Assembly: GCF_010820555.1 (NCBI RefSeq)
Contig: NZ_JAAIKD010000006.1
Location: forward strand, 23,296-87,295
Source of the DNA: Psychroflexus aurantiacus
GTDB taxonomy: Bacteria; Bacteroidota; Bacteroidia; Flavobacteriales; Flavobacteriaceae
Length of the DNA: 64,000 nt
Direction of reading: 5' to 3'
Shown: positions 23,433 through 31,817 of the stretch, piece by piece
Position numbering within the stretch: the stretch's first letter is position 1
How the letters are laid out: each line of letters opens with the position of its first letter
Notes under the pieces: generated by a model
The model's input: the letters and a program-made list of their open reading frames with translations, nothing else
What the model was told of the DNA's origin: nothing
Database searches by the model: none
Position numbers and translations under genes: made by a program

Positions 23433-24494
23433 TTAATCAATACTTCTGATCACTGATTTTGGCGCTTCCTTTTTGGTCCCGTCAAATCCAGTGACACCGC
23501 CAACCGTGGTGTACTTTAATACATTGCGTTTGTTGGGATGGATTTTAGCAAAGGCACTTTGACACATCAGTGTAGCTTCATGAAATCCACACAGAATCAA
23601 CTTCAGTTTACCCGGATAGGTGTTCACATCTCCAATCGCGTAAATTCCCGGAATATTGGTTTGATAATCAAGGGTATTATCGACTTTGATGGCATTTTTT
23701 TCTATTTCCAGCCCCCAGTCTGCTATGGGGCCCAGTTTTGGAGATAAACCAAATAAAGGTATAAAGTAATCGGTTTCTAAGCTATAATCCTCTTCTGGAT
23801 TATTATTCTTTCTGATGGAAACGGATTCCAGATGTTCGTCACCGTGAACGTCTACGATTTCAGCTGGAGTAATCAATTTAATTTTGCCGATGTCTTTGAG
23901 CTCTTTGACACGGTCTACCGATTCTAAAGCGCCTCTGAATTCATTCCTTCTGTGCACCAAAGTCACTTCGGAAGCAACGTCGGCCAGATAAATGCTCCAG
24001 TCCAGGGCAGAATCTCCTCCGCCTGCAATCACTACAGATTTGTCCCGGAATTGCTCGGGGTCTTTTACCATATAATGAATGCCCTTGTTCTCAAATTTAG
24101 AAATATTGTTAATAGGTGGTTTTCTGGGTTCGAAACTGCCCAGCCCGCCAGCTATAGCGACAATAGGAGCGTGGTGTTTTGTTCCTTCGTCGGTGGTTAC
24201 TATAAAGCTGCCATCTTCCTGTCTTTCGATATCCTGAGCTCTTTCGCCGAGCGTAAATCCAGGCTGAAAGGATTTGATTTGTTCCATCAGGTTATCTACC
24301 AGTTGTCCGGCTTTCACTTCCGGAAAACCAGGGATATCATAGATAGGTTTTTTGGGATACAATTCAGACAATTGCCCCCCGGGTTGTGGAAGGGCATCAA
24401 TAATATGACATTTGAGTTTCAATAATCCTGCTTCAAATACAGTAAAAAGTCCTGTAGGTCCAGCTCCAATAATGAGAATATCCGTTTTGATCAT
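23433..24494 (-). CDS. Ferredoxin/flavodoxin-NADP+ reductase, thioredoxin-reductase-like type
   Basis: A 353-residue flavoenzyme with an N-terminal FAD motif (IIGAGPTGL, from about residue 8), the PGGQLSELYP segment, a second NADPH-binding motif (IAGGGDSALDW), and GIYAIGDVNTYPGK near the C-terminus. The thioredoxin reductase CxxC is absent, which identifies the YumC-like FNR group. It reduces ferredoxin with NADPH. It follows nifU by 36 bases in a Mrp-NifU-FNR operon; the ferredoxin 800 bases downstream is a plausible partner. Confidence 0.88.
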   Translation of the reverse strand: MIKTDILIIGAGPTGLFTVFEAGLLKLKCHIIDALPQPGGQLSELYPKKPIYDIPGFPEVKAGQLVDNLMEQIKSFQPGFTLGERAQDIERQEDGSFIVTTDEGTKHHAPIVAIAGGLGSFEPRKPPINNISKFENKGIHYMVKDPEQFRDKSVVIAGGGDSALDWSIYLADVASEVTLVHRRNEFRGALESVDRVKELKDIGKIKLITPAEIVDVHGDEHLESVSIRKNNNPEEDYSLETDYFIPLFGLSPKLGPIADWGLEIEKNAIKVDNTLDYQTNIPGIYAIGDVNTYPGKLKLILCGFHEATLMCQSAFAKIHPNKRNVLKYTTVGGVTGFDGTKKEAPKSVIRSID

Positions 24495-24530
24495 ATCAAA
24501 ATCTACTTGTAATTTTTTATTTCTTTTTGA

Positions 24531-24788
24531 TTAAGCCAGTTGATCGGCTTTAACATTGATGACCTCTTTGATTTGAGGCGCGTGTTTTTTAATCGTCATT
24601 TCAACTCCAGACTTCAGAGTCATTTGGTTGACCGTACAATCCACGCAAGTTCCCATAAGCTGAACTTTTACCAGTGAATCGTCTTCGATTGAAATCAACT
24701 CGATATCTCCGCCATCACTTTTTAAAAAAGGACGAATTTCATCCAGAGCGGTTTCAATGCTTCTTCTTAATTCTTGACCAGTCATCAT
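24531..24788 (-). CDS. NifU C-terminal-domain Fe-S scaffold/carrier
   Basis: An 85-residue protein of the Nfu type. GTCVDCTVNQMTL has the CxxC pair (Cys48, Cys51) that binds or transfers an Fe-S cluster. It overlaps the upstream mrp gene by four bases and precedes FNR, supporting a joint role in Fe-S cluster delivery. Confidence 0.93.
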   Translation of the reverse strand: MMTGQELRRSIETALDEIRPFLKSDGGDIELISIEDDSLVKVQLMGTCVDCTVNQMTLKSGVEMTIKKHAPQIKEVINVKADQLA

Positions 24789-25930
24789 ATTTTTTTATTT
24801 TTTACAGCACTACATCCAGCCATCGTTGTAATTTTTATAGCTTCTGTAGGCGGCAAGTTCTTATTTCTATTCACCACTTCTTGTACAGTGTTTCTTGTCA
24901 GTTCAGCAAAAGATTCGCTCAGTGCTGTTCCCTTTTGCAAGGCTGCCGGACGACCAATATCTCCCGATTCTCTCAGGCTCTGTACCAGTGGAATTTCTCC
25001 CAGAAATGGAACGCCCAGATCTTCGGCAAGGTATTTGGCTCCCTTTTCTCCAAATATATAATACTTATTGTCAGGTAATTCAGCAGGAGTAAAGTAAGCC
25101 ATATTTTCACAAATTCCTAAAACGGGAACATTGATGCTTTCCTGTTGAAACATCGACACGGCTTTCTTGGCATCTGCCAGGGCTACATTTTGAGGGGTAC
25201 TCACAATCAGCGCACCTGTAATGGGCATGGATTGCATGATGGACAGGTGGATATCTCCGGTTCCGGGAGGCAGATCTACAAGTAAAAAGTCGAGCTCTCC
25301 CCAGTCGGCATCAAAAATCATCTGATTGAGGGCTTTGGCGGCCATAGGGCCTCTCCAGATCACCGCCTGATCCGGCTTTGTGAAAAATCCGATAGAAAGC
25401 AGTTTGACCCCGTAACTTTCGATAGGTTTCATCTTAGACTTCCCGTCTTTGGTTACAGAAAGCGGCTTTTCATTGGCCACATCAAACATGATAGGACCGG
25501 AAGGGCCGTAAATATCGGCATCCAGTAAGCCTACTTTAAATCCAAGATTGGACAAGGTTACTGCAAGATTGGCGGTTACTGTAGATTTACCTACACCCCC
25601 TTTTCCTGAAGCTACGGCAATGATATTCTGAATCCCGGGAATCGGTTTCCCTTTGATTTCATTGACGTTTTTTTTCTGTGGGGCTTCCACACTGATTTTA
25701 ACTTCAACTTTAGCTTTTTTGTAGACATGCTCATGAATGGCTTTCATGACATCTACTTCAGCGCGTTTTTTGATGTGAAGCGCTGGTGTAGAAAGCTTTA
25801 GATCTACAATCACTTCATCGCCGAAGGTCACTATGTTTTGCAAAGCACCACTATCCACTATATTTTGGCCTTCACCAGCAATACTAATGGTTTCTAGTGC
25901 CTTTTTTATATCGTCTTTATTGAGTTTCAT
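24785..25930 (-). CDS. Mrp/NBP35 family Fe-S cluster carrier ATPase
   Basis: A 381-residue protein with an N-terminal MIP18/DUF59-type domain (about 1-85) and a P-loop ATPase. The deviant Walker A is ASGKGGVGKSTVTANLA (from about residue 106), followed by DADIYGPSGP and LLVDLPPGTGD. This is the ApbC/Mrp group that carries Fe-S clusters to apoproteins. It overlaps nifU by four bases. A TATATTTG box at 25974..25967 probably starts the operon. Confidence 0.94.
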   Translation of the reverse strand: MKLNKDDIKKALETISIAGEGQNIVDSGALQNIVTFGDEVIVDLKLSTPALHIKKRAEVDVMKAIHEHVYKKAKVEVKISVEAPQKKNVNEIKGKPIPGIQNIIAVASGKGGVGKSTVTANLAVTLSNLGFKVGLLDADIYGPSGPIMFDVANEKPLSVTKDGKSKMKPIESYGVKLLSIGFFTKPDQAVIWRGPMAAKALNQMIFDADWGELDFLLVDLPPGTGDIHLSIMQSMPITGALIVSTPQNVALADAKKAVSMFQQESINVPVLGICENMAYFTPAELPDNKYYIFGEKGAKYLAEDLGVPFLGEIPLVQSLRESGDIGRPAALQKGTALSESFAELTRNTVQEVVNRNKNLPPTEAIKITTMAGCSAVKNKKI

Positions 25931-25966
25931 AAATTAATTAATTCTAATTAAGATTTAATCTAAATG

Positions 25967-25974
25967 CAAATATA
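25967..25974 (-). promoter_or_regulatory. -7 promoter element for the mrp-nifU-FNR operon
   Basis: Reads TATATTTG on the minus strand, 37 bases upstream of the mrp start at 25930. Confidence 0.55.
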
Positions 25975-26067
25975 CAAGTTAATCCTCTATTTGCTTGTTA
26001 TTGAAGTGGTTTTAGGTAGATTCTTAGGGATAAATTAACGACTTGAAAAGCATTCAGAATTCAAGTT

Positions 26068-27045
26068 CTACAGCACAAGTAGATTGCAGCCTCGTATATC
26101 ACTTTGGTCGAATCTGCCGAGAATTTCAAATTCATCGGAGTTGATTTGCTTTCCCAAATCCTGAGTGGCTATAAATGCACAGGAATCTGTATTGGCTAAA
26201 TCGATGACATTAATCCCTCCCGTTTTTCCAGGGTTGAGGTAGTGAAAAGGATCTTCGGTATCCCGAATGAGAATCTTCATATGAGGCGGACTTTCAAATC
26301 TGCTTTGGCCTTTGGAATAGGCCTGAGATAAGAGTTCTGTCATGCCATACTCGCTATGGATATGATCAACCCCAAAGCCTTGACTTAAAATTTCATGGAG
26401 TTCCTGGCGAATCATCTCTTTACGTCGTCCTTTCATGCCGCCGGTTTCCATGATTATGGTATTTTTCAGCTGAAAAGTATGGGTCTCAACCAGATCCAGT
26501 AAGGCAAAGGAAACACCGATAAGCAGTATTTTTTTTCCAGACTTGTCGAGTCTGATGAGGGTGTCAGACAATTGATCTAATGCATGGAGATAAAATCCGC
26601 TTTCTTCCGACTCGCTTTCCTTGATGAAGTGATCCACCATATAAATTAAAGAGGATCCTTCGCGTTCCAGGTAAGAAGGCAGAAGGCCTAAAACCACAAA
26701 ATCTGAAATATTTCCGTAGAAAAGCTCGAAGGTTTTTGTAAAGCTTTCTATGTAGAGGCTGAGGTTTTTGACATGGTGCTGACTTTGAACCTGGCCAGTA
26801 GTTCCGCTGCTTAAGAAGGTGATTTCAGGAGTGAAATGTCCGGTTTTTACGTCATGCGTTTTAAAAAACTGTATGGGTAAAAAAGGAATATCTGGAATTG
26901 ACCTGACCTCCTGAGGATTGACGCTGAGATGGTCGCAAAATTCTTTATAGACTCCGTTGGATTGGTATTGCTTCTGAAATACGTCTAGCGCAGCATTTTC
27001 AAATTCTTTTTCTGATTTTATATGGAAAGGGAAACTGGAATTCAT
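26068..27045 (-). CDS. LuxE-like acyl-protein synthetase
   Basis: A 325-residue adenylate-forming enzyme relative. The N-terminal third contains IPFLPIQFFKTHDVKTG and FLSSGTTGQVQSQH, the SSGTTG being the ATP-binding loop typical of LuxE and acyl-CoA ligases. ETGGMKGRRKEMIRQEL and HSEYGMTELLSQAYS follow, as in LuxE-type proteins of Bacteroidota. Likely activates an acyl group or an aromatic acid as an acyl-AMP. No lux or polyketide genes are adjacent. A TACTTTTG box at 27069..27062 serves as promoter. Confidence 0.8.
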   Translation of the reverse strand: MNSSFPFHIKSEKEFENAALDVFQKQYQSNGVYKEFCDHLSVNPQEVRSIPDIPFLPIQFFKTHDVKTGHFTPEITFLSSGTTGQVQSQHHVKNLSLYIESFTKTFELFYGNISDFVVLGLLPSYLEREGSSLIYMVDHFIKESESEESGFYLHALDQLSDTLIRLDKSGKKILLIGVSFALLDLVETHTFQLKNTIIMETGGMKGRRKEMIRQELHEILSQGFGVDHIHSEYGMTELLSQAYSKGQSRFESPPHMKILIRDTEDPFHYLNPGKTGGINVIDLANTDSCAFIATQDLGKQINSDEFEILGRFDQSDIRGCNLLVL

Positions 27046-27061
27046 ACCTCAAAATGAAATT

Positions 27062-27069
27062 CAAAAGTA
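27062..27069 (-). promoter_or_regulatory. -7 promoter element for the LuxE-like gene
   Basis: Reads TACTTTTG on the minus strand, 17 bases before the start at 27045. Placed downstream of the terminator group at 27072-27119. Confidence 0.45.
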
Positions 27070-27071
27070 AT

Positions 27072-27119
27072 AAAAAAGCAGCCTAATCGAGACCTGCTTT
27101 TGTTTTAAAACAAAAGCAG
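27072..27119 (-). terminator. Minus-strand terminator overlapping a 26-base perfect palindrome
   Basis: Three 8-base words occur: AAAAGCAG (27074-27081), its complement (27094-27101) and AAAAGCAG again (27112-27119). The middle one can pair with either neighbour. Pairing with the left copy gives, on the minus strand, a terminator with six T residues. Pairing with the right copy gives the perfect palindrome 27094-27119. The structures are mutually exclusive. Confidence 0.55.
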
Positions 27120-27370
27120 TGTATTTAAGTTCGGTTTCTATACCTGCTGCATAAGACTGCATTTTTGTATTACTACAGACAGGTATGAATTCAATCACCT
27201 GCTTTTTACAGTTTTTGATATGCTGTCAGATTTACGATATCCTGAAAAAACAAGACAGATTTACAGCGCAGTCTTAAGTGGAGTAAATCCGGGATTTAAC
27301 TCTTGGTTAAACTTTGAATCTTCTTTTTTCCCTTTATCCATAGTAGTTCATGATGTAGCAGGATTTCCAA

Positions 27371-27430
27371 GGTTAAGTTTAGATTAAGAGAATACTTATC
27401 TGTTAATCAAGATGCAATCTTTTGTTAACC
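27371..27430 (+). promoter_or_regulatory. Candidate direct-repeat boxes for an OmpR/PhoB-type regulator
   Basis: TTAA cores occur at 27373 and 27384 (11 bases apart, in GGTTAAG and GATTAAG) and at 27403 and 27425 (22 bases apart, in TGTTAATC and TGTTAACC). An 11-base period is characteristic of OmpR/PhoB-family sites, and such a regulator gene lies downstream at 31818. AT-rich sequence makes chance matches likely. Confidence 0.3.
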
Positions 27431-27461
27431 TGCACATAACACCGAAACTTTCTTCTCCATG

Positions 27462-27469
27462 TAAGTTTG
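27462..27469 (+). promoter_or_regulatory. -7 promoter element for the lipoprotein/TonB receptor pair
   Basis: TAAGTTTG (TAnnTTTG), 29 bases before the ATG at 27498 and 32 bases after the last TTAA repeat. Confidence 0.5.
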
Positions 27470-27497
27470 CTTCATCAAAACAATTAAAACCATTAAA

Positions 27498-28772
27498 ATG
27501 AAAAAAATATTTTTATCTGCAACTGTTTTAGCTTCGCTTCTTTTAGTTTCCTGCTCAAGCGATGATGATGCTCCTATAAGCCCAGAACAACCTCCTGTAG
27601 GTGAGGAAATTACTGTTTTCGGGACTATAGAGGAAGATCAGACCTGGACCAAAGACAAAGTTTACATCTTAGACGGGAAAGTCGTTGTTGATGGTGGTGC
27701 AACCTTGACGATTGATGCAGGTACTGTTATAAAAGGGGCTCAGGGTCAGCAAACACAAGCTTCTGCTTTAATTGTGGATAGAGATGCAACTTTAAATGCA
27801 AATGGTACTGCTCAAGAGCCGATTATCTTTACTTCTATTTTGGACGAAATTATGCCAGGTGAGGTTGTAAGTCCTAACCTTACAGTAGATGACAGAGGTC
27901 TTTGGGGAGGTGTTATCATATTAGGGAATGCGCCTTCTTCCTTTGAAGGGGACGCTACTGAAGAATTAATCGAAGGTATTCCAGCTAACTCAGGATTTGG
28001 ATTGTACGGAGGAACTGACCCTGCAGACAGCTCTGGAAACATCGAGTACATCTCTATACGTCATGGTGGAGCAAACATTGGTGAGGGAAACGAAATCAAT
28101 GGATTAACCCTTGGTGGAGTTGGTAACGGTACAGTAATCAACCATATAGAAGTGATCGCTAACTTAGATGATGGTGTTGAGTTCTTCGGAGGAACTGTTA
28201 ATGCTTCAAATATCGTAGTCTGGGGTGTTGGCGATGATGCTATAGACATCGATCAGGCATACAGTGGTACAATTACCAATGCAGCAGTAGTGATGAATAA
28301 CGTTTCTGACCATGGTTTAGAAATTGACGGACCAGAAGGTTCTGCTACCGGAATGTACACTCTTCAGGACATAACTATTTTCTCAGACGATTCTGAAACT
28401 AATGCTAATTCAGGAAACAGAGAATATGCTCAATTCCGCTCCAGCGCCATGGGTACTAACAACAACATATTATTAGTTGGTGGATTACCAGATTCAGATT
28501 TCACATTACAGGATAACCAAGGTGTTGCTGACAATTACAACAGTGGAGATCTTACTTTTTCCAATATACAAATTGTACCTCCAGCAGGTGTGACTGATAT
28601 TTCTACACTATTTACAGATGCTTCAGGACTTACATCTTTTCAGGATGACGCTACAGGCGCTAATGGGTTTGTTTCGGTAGTCGCCGACACAGGTGCAGCT
28701 ACTGTAGGTGCGGACCTGGGAGTTTTTGGATGGACTTGGGTGTCTGAAGCAGCTTCTGCTTTAGGTTTTTAG
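27498..28772 (+). CDS. Surface lipoprotein with beta-helix-like repeats
   Basis: A 424-residue lipoprotein: signal peptide with lipobox LLLVSC (Cys19), then an acidic SSDDD stretch that resembles a flavobacterial surface-export signal. The body is rich in Gly, Asn and short hydrophobic strands (GGATLTIDAGTVIKG, IEYISIRHGGANIGEG, LDDGVEFFGGTVNASNIVVWG), as in a right-handed parallel beta helix. It stands 79 bases upstream of a TonB-dependent receptor, and this pair recurs in the phylum; it probably acts as the receptor's surface partner or substrate binder. It is not SusD-like. Confidence 0.8.
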   Translation: MKKIFLSATVLASLLLVSCSSDDDAPISPEQPPVGEEITVFGTIEEDQTWTKDKVYILDGKVVVDGGATLTIDAGTVIKGAQGQQTQASALIVDRDATLNANGTAQEPIIFTSILDEIMPGEVVSPNLTVDDRGLWGGVIILGNAPSSFEGDATEELIEGIPANSGFGLYGGTDPADSSGNIEYISIRHGGANIGEGNEINGLTLGGVGNGTVINHIEVIANLDDGVEFFGGTVNASNIVVWGVGDDAIDIDQAYSGTITNAAVVMNNVSDHGLEIDGPEGSATGMYTLQDITIFSDDSETNANSGNREYAQFRSSAMGTNNNILLVGGLPDSDFTLQDNQGVADNYNSGDLTFSNIQIVPPAGVTDISTLFTDASGLTSFQDDATGANGFVSVVADTGAATVGADLGVFGWTWVSEAASALGF

Positions 28773-28802
28773 TATTGAATATAGACTCTAAATACATACA
28801 GG

Positions 28803-28834
28803 ATATTGCTCGGTTTTTTCAAGCCGGGCAATAT
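28803..28834 (+). promoter_or_regulatory. Intercistronic hairpin between lipoprotein and TonB receptor
   Basis: ATATTGCTCGG (28803-28813) pairs with CCGGGCAATAT (28824-28834), 11 base pairs including one G.U. The receptor start follows 17 bases later. There is no T-tract after it; it may adjust the ratio of the two proteins through mRNA stability or partial termination. Confidence 0.5.
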
Positions 28835-28850
28835 GGTTATAAATTATAAT

Positions 28851-31697
28851 ATGCAAAATATGTTCAGATTTTTTAAGATTACATCAATTCTGTTTTTTAG
28901 TATAGGCTTGTTTTCAGTCTCTGCGCAAAACGGAAAAATAGAAGGTAAAATTTTAGATGGAGAGTTAGACGATGTTCTCCCATTTGCCAACGTCACAATC
29001 GTAGGAACCAATAAAGGGAGTACATCAGATTTTGATGGATTGTATTCCATTGCAGTGGAACCTGGAACTTACACCCTTTCATTTTCGTTTGTCGGTTATC
29101 AAACGAAAGAAATTACAGAGGTGGTTGTCAAAGAAAATGAAACAACACGACTTGACGTCACTTTAAAGTCTGCTGCAGACAACTTGCAGGAGGTTATTGT
29201 AACTACAACGGCGAGGAGAAATACAGAAGCTTCAGTATTGAACCTGCAACGAAAGTCCGTTAAGGTTTCAGATGGTATGTCCTTAGAAGGGATAAGACGA
29301 ACAGGTGCCAATGACGTTGCCTCTGCCGTTAAAAATATACCAGGGGTATCTGTCCAGGGAGGTAAATATGTTTTTGTGAGAGGCCTTGGCGACAGGTATA
29401 CAAAATCTATACTTAATGGTATGGATATTCCAGGTCTGGATCCCGATAGAAATACCCTTCAAATGGATGTTATTCCGTCCAGTATTATTGAAAATATAGT
29501 CGTTTCAAAAACGGCTACTGCAGATATGCCCGCAGACTTTACAGGTGGCGTAGTGAATGTCGTTACCAAAGATTTTCCTTCACGTGAAACCTATAGTGTA
29601 AGTGCAGGCGGATCTTATAACTTTGATATGCATTTCAATTCAGATTATCTACAGGGAAACACCTCTCCTACAGACTTTTTAGGCATTGATAATGGAGAAA
29701 GAGATTTGCCTATTCCACAAGAACTGAGTATTCCGGCCCCGGTGGGTAGGGGATTGAATAGTGATGGCGTGAGTGTGACAGAGGTTACCAATCGTTTTGA
29801 TAAAAAACTTGCTGCAGATAGAACCACAAGCCCCGCAAATTTCAATTTTAGCTTCTCAGCGGGGAATAGTTATGAGGTAGGTGAAAAGAATAACAAATTT
29901 GGATATCTGGCCAATGTTTCCTATAGAAATACTACAGAATACTTTGAGCAATTGGAACAAAACTTCTTTTTCAAACCTATTTCATTATCAGAAACTGAAT
30001 TAACGCCAAACAGGACTCAAACCGGTGATGTTGGGATCAATAACGTTCTCATAAGCGGTTTAGCAGGTCTGTCTTATAAAACAGAAAAATCTAAATACAG
30101 CTTCAATGTTTTACATCTTCAAAATGGAATTTCGAGAGCCGGTAAATTTAGAACCTTCACCTTTATCCAGGACGATATTGAAGTGGTAAGAGACAACATA
30201 GAATATACAGAGAAATCTATTACCAATTTCAATCTTTCGGGTTCTCACGTCAATGAAGATGCTTCCTGGGAAACAGAATGGGCGTTATCCCCTAGTTTTT
30301 CTAATATAAACGACAAAGACGTACGCGTTACACCTTTTGAAGTTATTGGGGAAGATCAGTTTTCAATTCGCCCGAGTACAGCTGGTGCTCCACAGCGTTT
30401 GTGGAGGGATTTGGAAGAGTTCAACTTGTCAGGTAAATTAGACCTTACCAAAAGGCATGAGCTTTTTGGAAGGTCAGCTAATCTGAAATTTGGTACAGGC
30501 TACACGTTTAAGGAAAGGAACTTCAGAATTAATAATTACAATATTCTGGTTAAAGGTTCTACAGTAACCCCTATTGAAGGCGATGCGGACCGACTTTTAC
30601 TTCCTGAAAATATTTGGGTACCAGAGACCAACAGTGGAACCTATATACAAGGTAATTTTGAGCCGGCAAACAATTTTGAGTCTTATTCAACTGTAGCTTC
30701 TGCTTACATTTCTGAAGAGTTTAATATTACAGAAAAGCTAAAAAGTGTTTTGGGCTTAAGGTTTGAGAATTACCAACTGAATTATACGGGTGTCAACAAC
30801 CAGGGAACGCTCGATCTTAATGATGAACAAATTTTAGATCAAGCTGATTTTTTCCCGTCTGCAAATCTTATTTATGCTTTAAATGATCAAACCAATTTAA
30901 GGGCGTCTTATTACGAAACCACGGCAAGACCATCTTTTAAAGAAGCCTCTATTGCACAAATTTTTGATCCTTTAAGCGATATTACTTTTATAGGTAATAT
31001 CGATATTCAGCCTTCTTATATCAACAATTATGACTTGCGCTACGAGCGATATGGAGAAAACGGTCAATTGTTTGCTGTGAGTGCTTTTTATAAATCATTC
31101 AATGATCCTATAGAACTTGTGGCATTCCCTGAAGCCCCTAATAACCTTCAGCCACAAAACGTAAATTCTGCAGATGTTTATGGAGTTGAATTGGAAATAA
31201 GAAAGGATTTTGGTTTTATTGCTGAAGACTTAAGAAAATTCAGCGTCAACGCTAACGTTTCTATAATCGAATCTGTTGTACAGATGTCTGAGCAGGAATT
31301 TGAATCCAGACAACTTGCTGCAAGAGAGGGGCAAACCATAGATGATGAAAGGGATCTTCAAGGGCAGTCTCCATACCTCGTAAACATCGGTTTAAGATAC
31401 GATGATGACGAAAAAGGCTGGCAAGGCGGTTTGTTTTACAACGTACAAGGAGAAACTCTTGAGGTTGTAGGTATAAGAAACGTTCCAGATGCTTACACGC
31501 AGCCCTTCCATAACATGAGTTTTAGATTGTCTAAAACTTTTGGAGAGGAAAAGCAGTCTTCTGTAAATTTTGGATTTAGTAATATATTAAATGATGTTAT
31601 TGAAACGAATTACAATTCATTTCAGGCAGAGTCCAGAATTTACTCTAGAAGAGATCCGGGACAACAGATTTCTTTGGGATACTCCTATAGTTTTTAA
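28851..31697 (+). CDS. TonB-dependent outer-membrane receptor
   Basis: About 948 residues. ATG 28851 is chosen because the signal peptide (FFKITSILFFSIGLFSVSAQ) follows directly; further upstream codons belong to the intercistronic hairpin. Order: a CarboxypepD_reg-like domain (GKIEGKILDGELDDVLPFANV onward), a plug domain (IPGVSVQGGKYVFVRGLGD, LNGMDIPGLDPDRNTLQMD), and a 22-strand-type barrel ending in GQQISLGYSYSF. Imports a ligand using TonB energy; the ligand is unknown. Cotranscribed with the preceding lipoprotein, and followed by a terminator and a two-component system that might control it. Confidence 0.92.
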   Translation: MQNMFRFFKITSILFFSIGLFSVSAQNGKIEGKILDGELDDVLPFANVTIVGTNKGSTSDFDGLYSIAVEPGTYTLSFSFVGYQTKEITEVVVKENETTRLDVTLKSAADNLQEVIVTTTARRNTEASVLNLQRKSVKVSDGMSLEGIRRTGANDVASAVKNIPGVSVQGGKYVFVRGLGDRYTKSILNGMDIPGLDPDRNTLQMDVIPSSIIENIVVSKTATADMPADFTGGVVNVVTKDFPSRETYSVSAGGSYNFDMHFNSDYLQGNTSPTDFLGIDNGERDLPIPQELSIPAPVGRGLNSDGVSVTEVTNRFDKKLAADRTTSPANFNFSFSAGNSYEVGEKNNKFGYLANVSYRNTTEYFEQLEQNFFFKPISLSETELTPNRTQTGDVGINNVLISGLAGLSYKTEKSKYSFNVLHLQNGISRAGKFRTFTFIQDDIEVVRDNIEYTEKSITNFNLSGSHVNEDASWETEWALSPSFSNINDKDVRVTPFEVIGEDQFSIRPSTAGAPQRLWRDLEEFNLSGKLDLTKRHELFGRSANLKFGTGYTFKERNFRINNYNILVKGSTVTPIEGDADRLLLPENIWVPETNSGTYIQGNFEPANNFESYSTVASAYISEEFNITEKLKSVLGLRFENYQLNYTGVNNQGTLDLNDEQILDQADFFPSANLIYALNDQTNLRASYYETTARPSFKEASIAQIFDPLSDITFIGNIDIQPSYINNYDLRYERYGENGQLFAVSAFYKSFNDPIELVAFPEAPNNLQPQNVNSADVYGVELEIRKDFGFIAEDLRKFSVNANVSIIESVVQMSEQEFESRQLAAREGQTIDDERDLQGQSPYLVNIGLRYDDDEKGWQGGLFYNVQGETLEVVGIRNVPDAYTQPFHNMSFRLSKTFGEEKQSSVNFGFSNILNDVIETNYNSFQAESRIYSRRDPGQQISLGYSYSF

Positions 31698-31720
31698 ATG
31701 GGTATGATATAATTTACTTA

Positions 31721-31750
31721 AAAGCTGCTCTGAAAAGAGCAGCTTTTTTT
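31721..31750 (+). terminator. Rho-independent terminator after the TonB receptor
   Basis: AAAGCTGCTCT and AGAGCAGCTTT pair perfectly around a GAAA tetraloop and run into a T-tract. Confidence 0.92.
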
Positions 31751-31787
31751 GTGTTTATTCTTAACTTTAAGCTAATATTCAAAACCT

Positions 31788-31795
31788 TAAATTTG
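31788..31795 (+). promoter_or_regulatory. -7 promoter element for the two-component operon
   Basis: TAAATTTG, 22 bases before the response regulator start and after the receptor terminator. Confidence 0.55.
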
Positions 31796-31817
31796 TAAAG
31801 AACAAAAGCACTAACTC

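Larger units (their letters stand above)
27046..27497. other. Divergent intergenic region with palindrome and candidate regulator sites
   Basis: About 450 bases between the LuxE-like gene (minus) and the surface lipoprotein (plus). It holds promoter boxes for both genes, a hairpin/terminator group at 27072-27119, and direct TTAA repeats at 27371-27430. No ORF or tRNA is visible. Loose repeats (CAGATTTAC twice near 27226 and 27256; CTGCT words near 27150) have no clear meaning. Confidence 0.5.

Noticed and set aside
27072..27119. Attenuator of the LuxE-like gene
   Set aside because: The best promoter box for that gene (27069..27062) lies between the structure and the start, so its main transcript would not contain the structure.
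27498..28772. SusD-like partner of the TonB receptor
   Set aside because: The protein has beta-helix-like strand repeats and none of the TPR-type helices of SusD.
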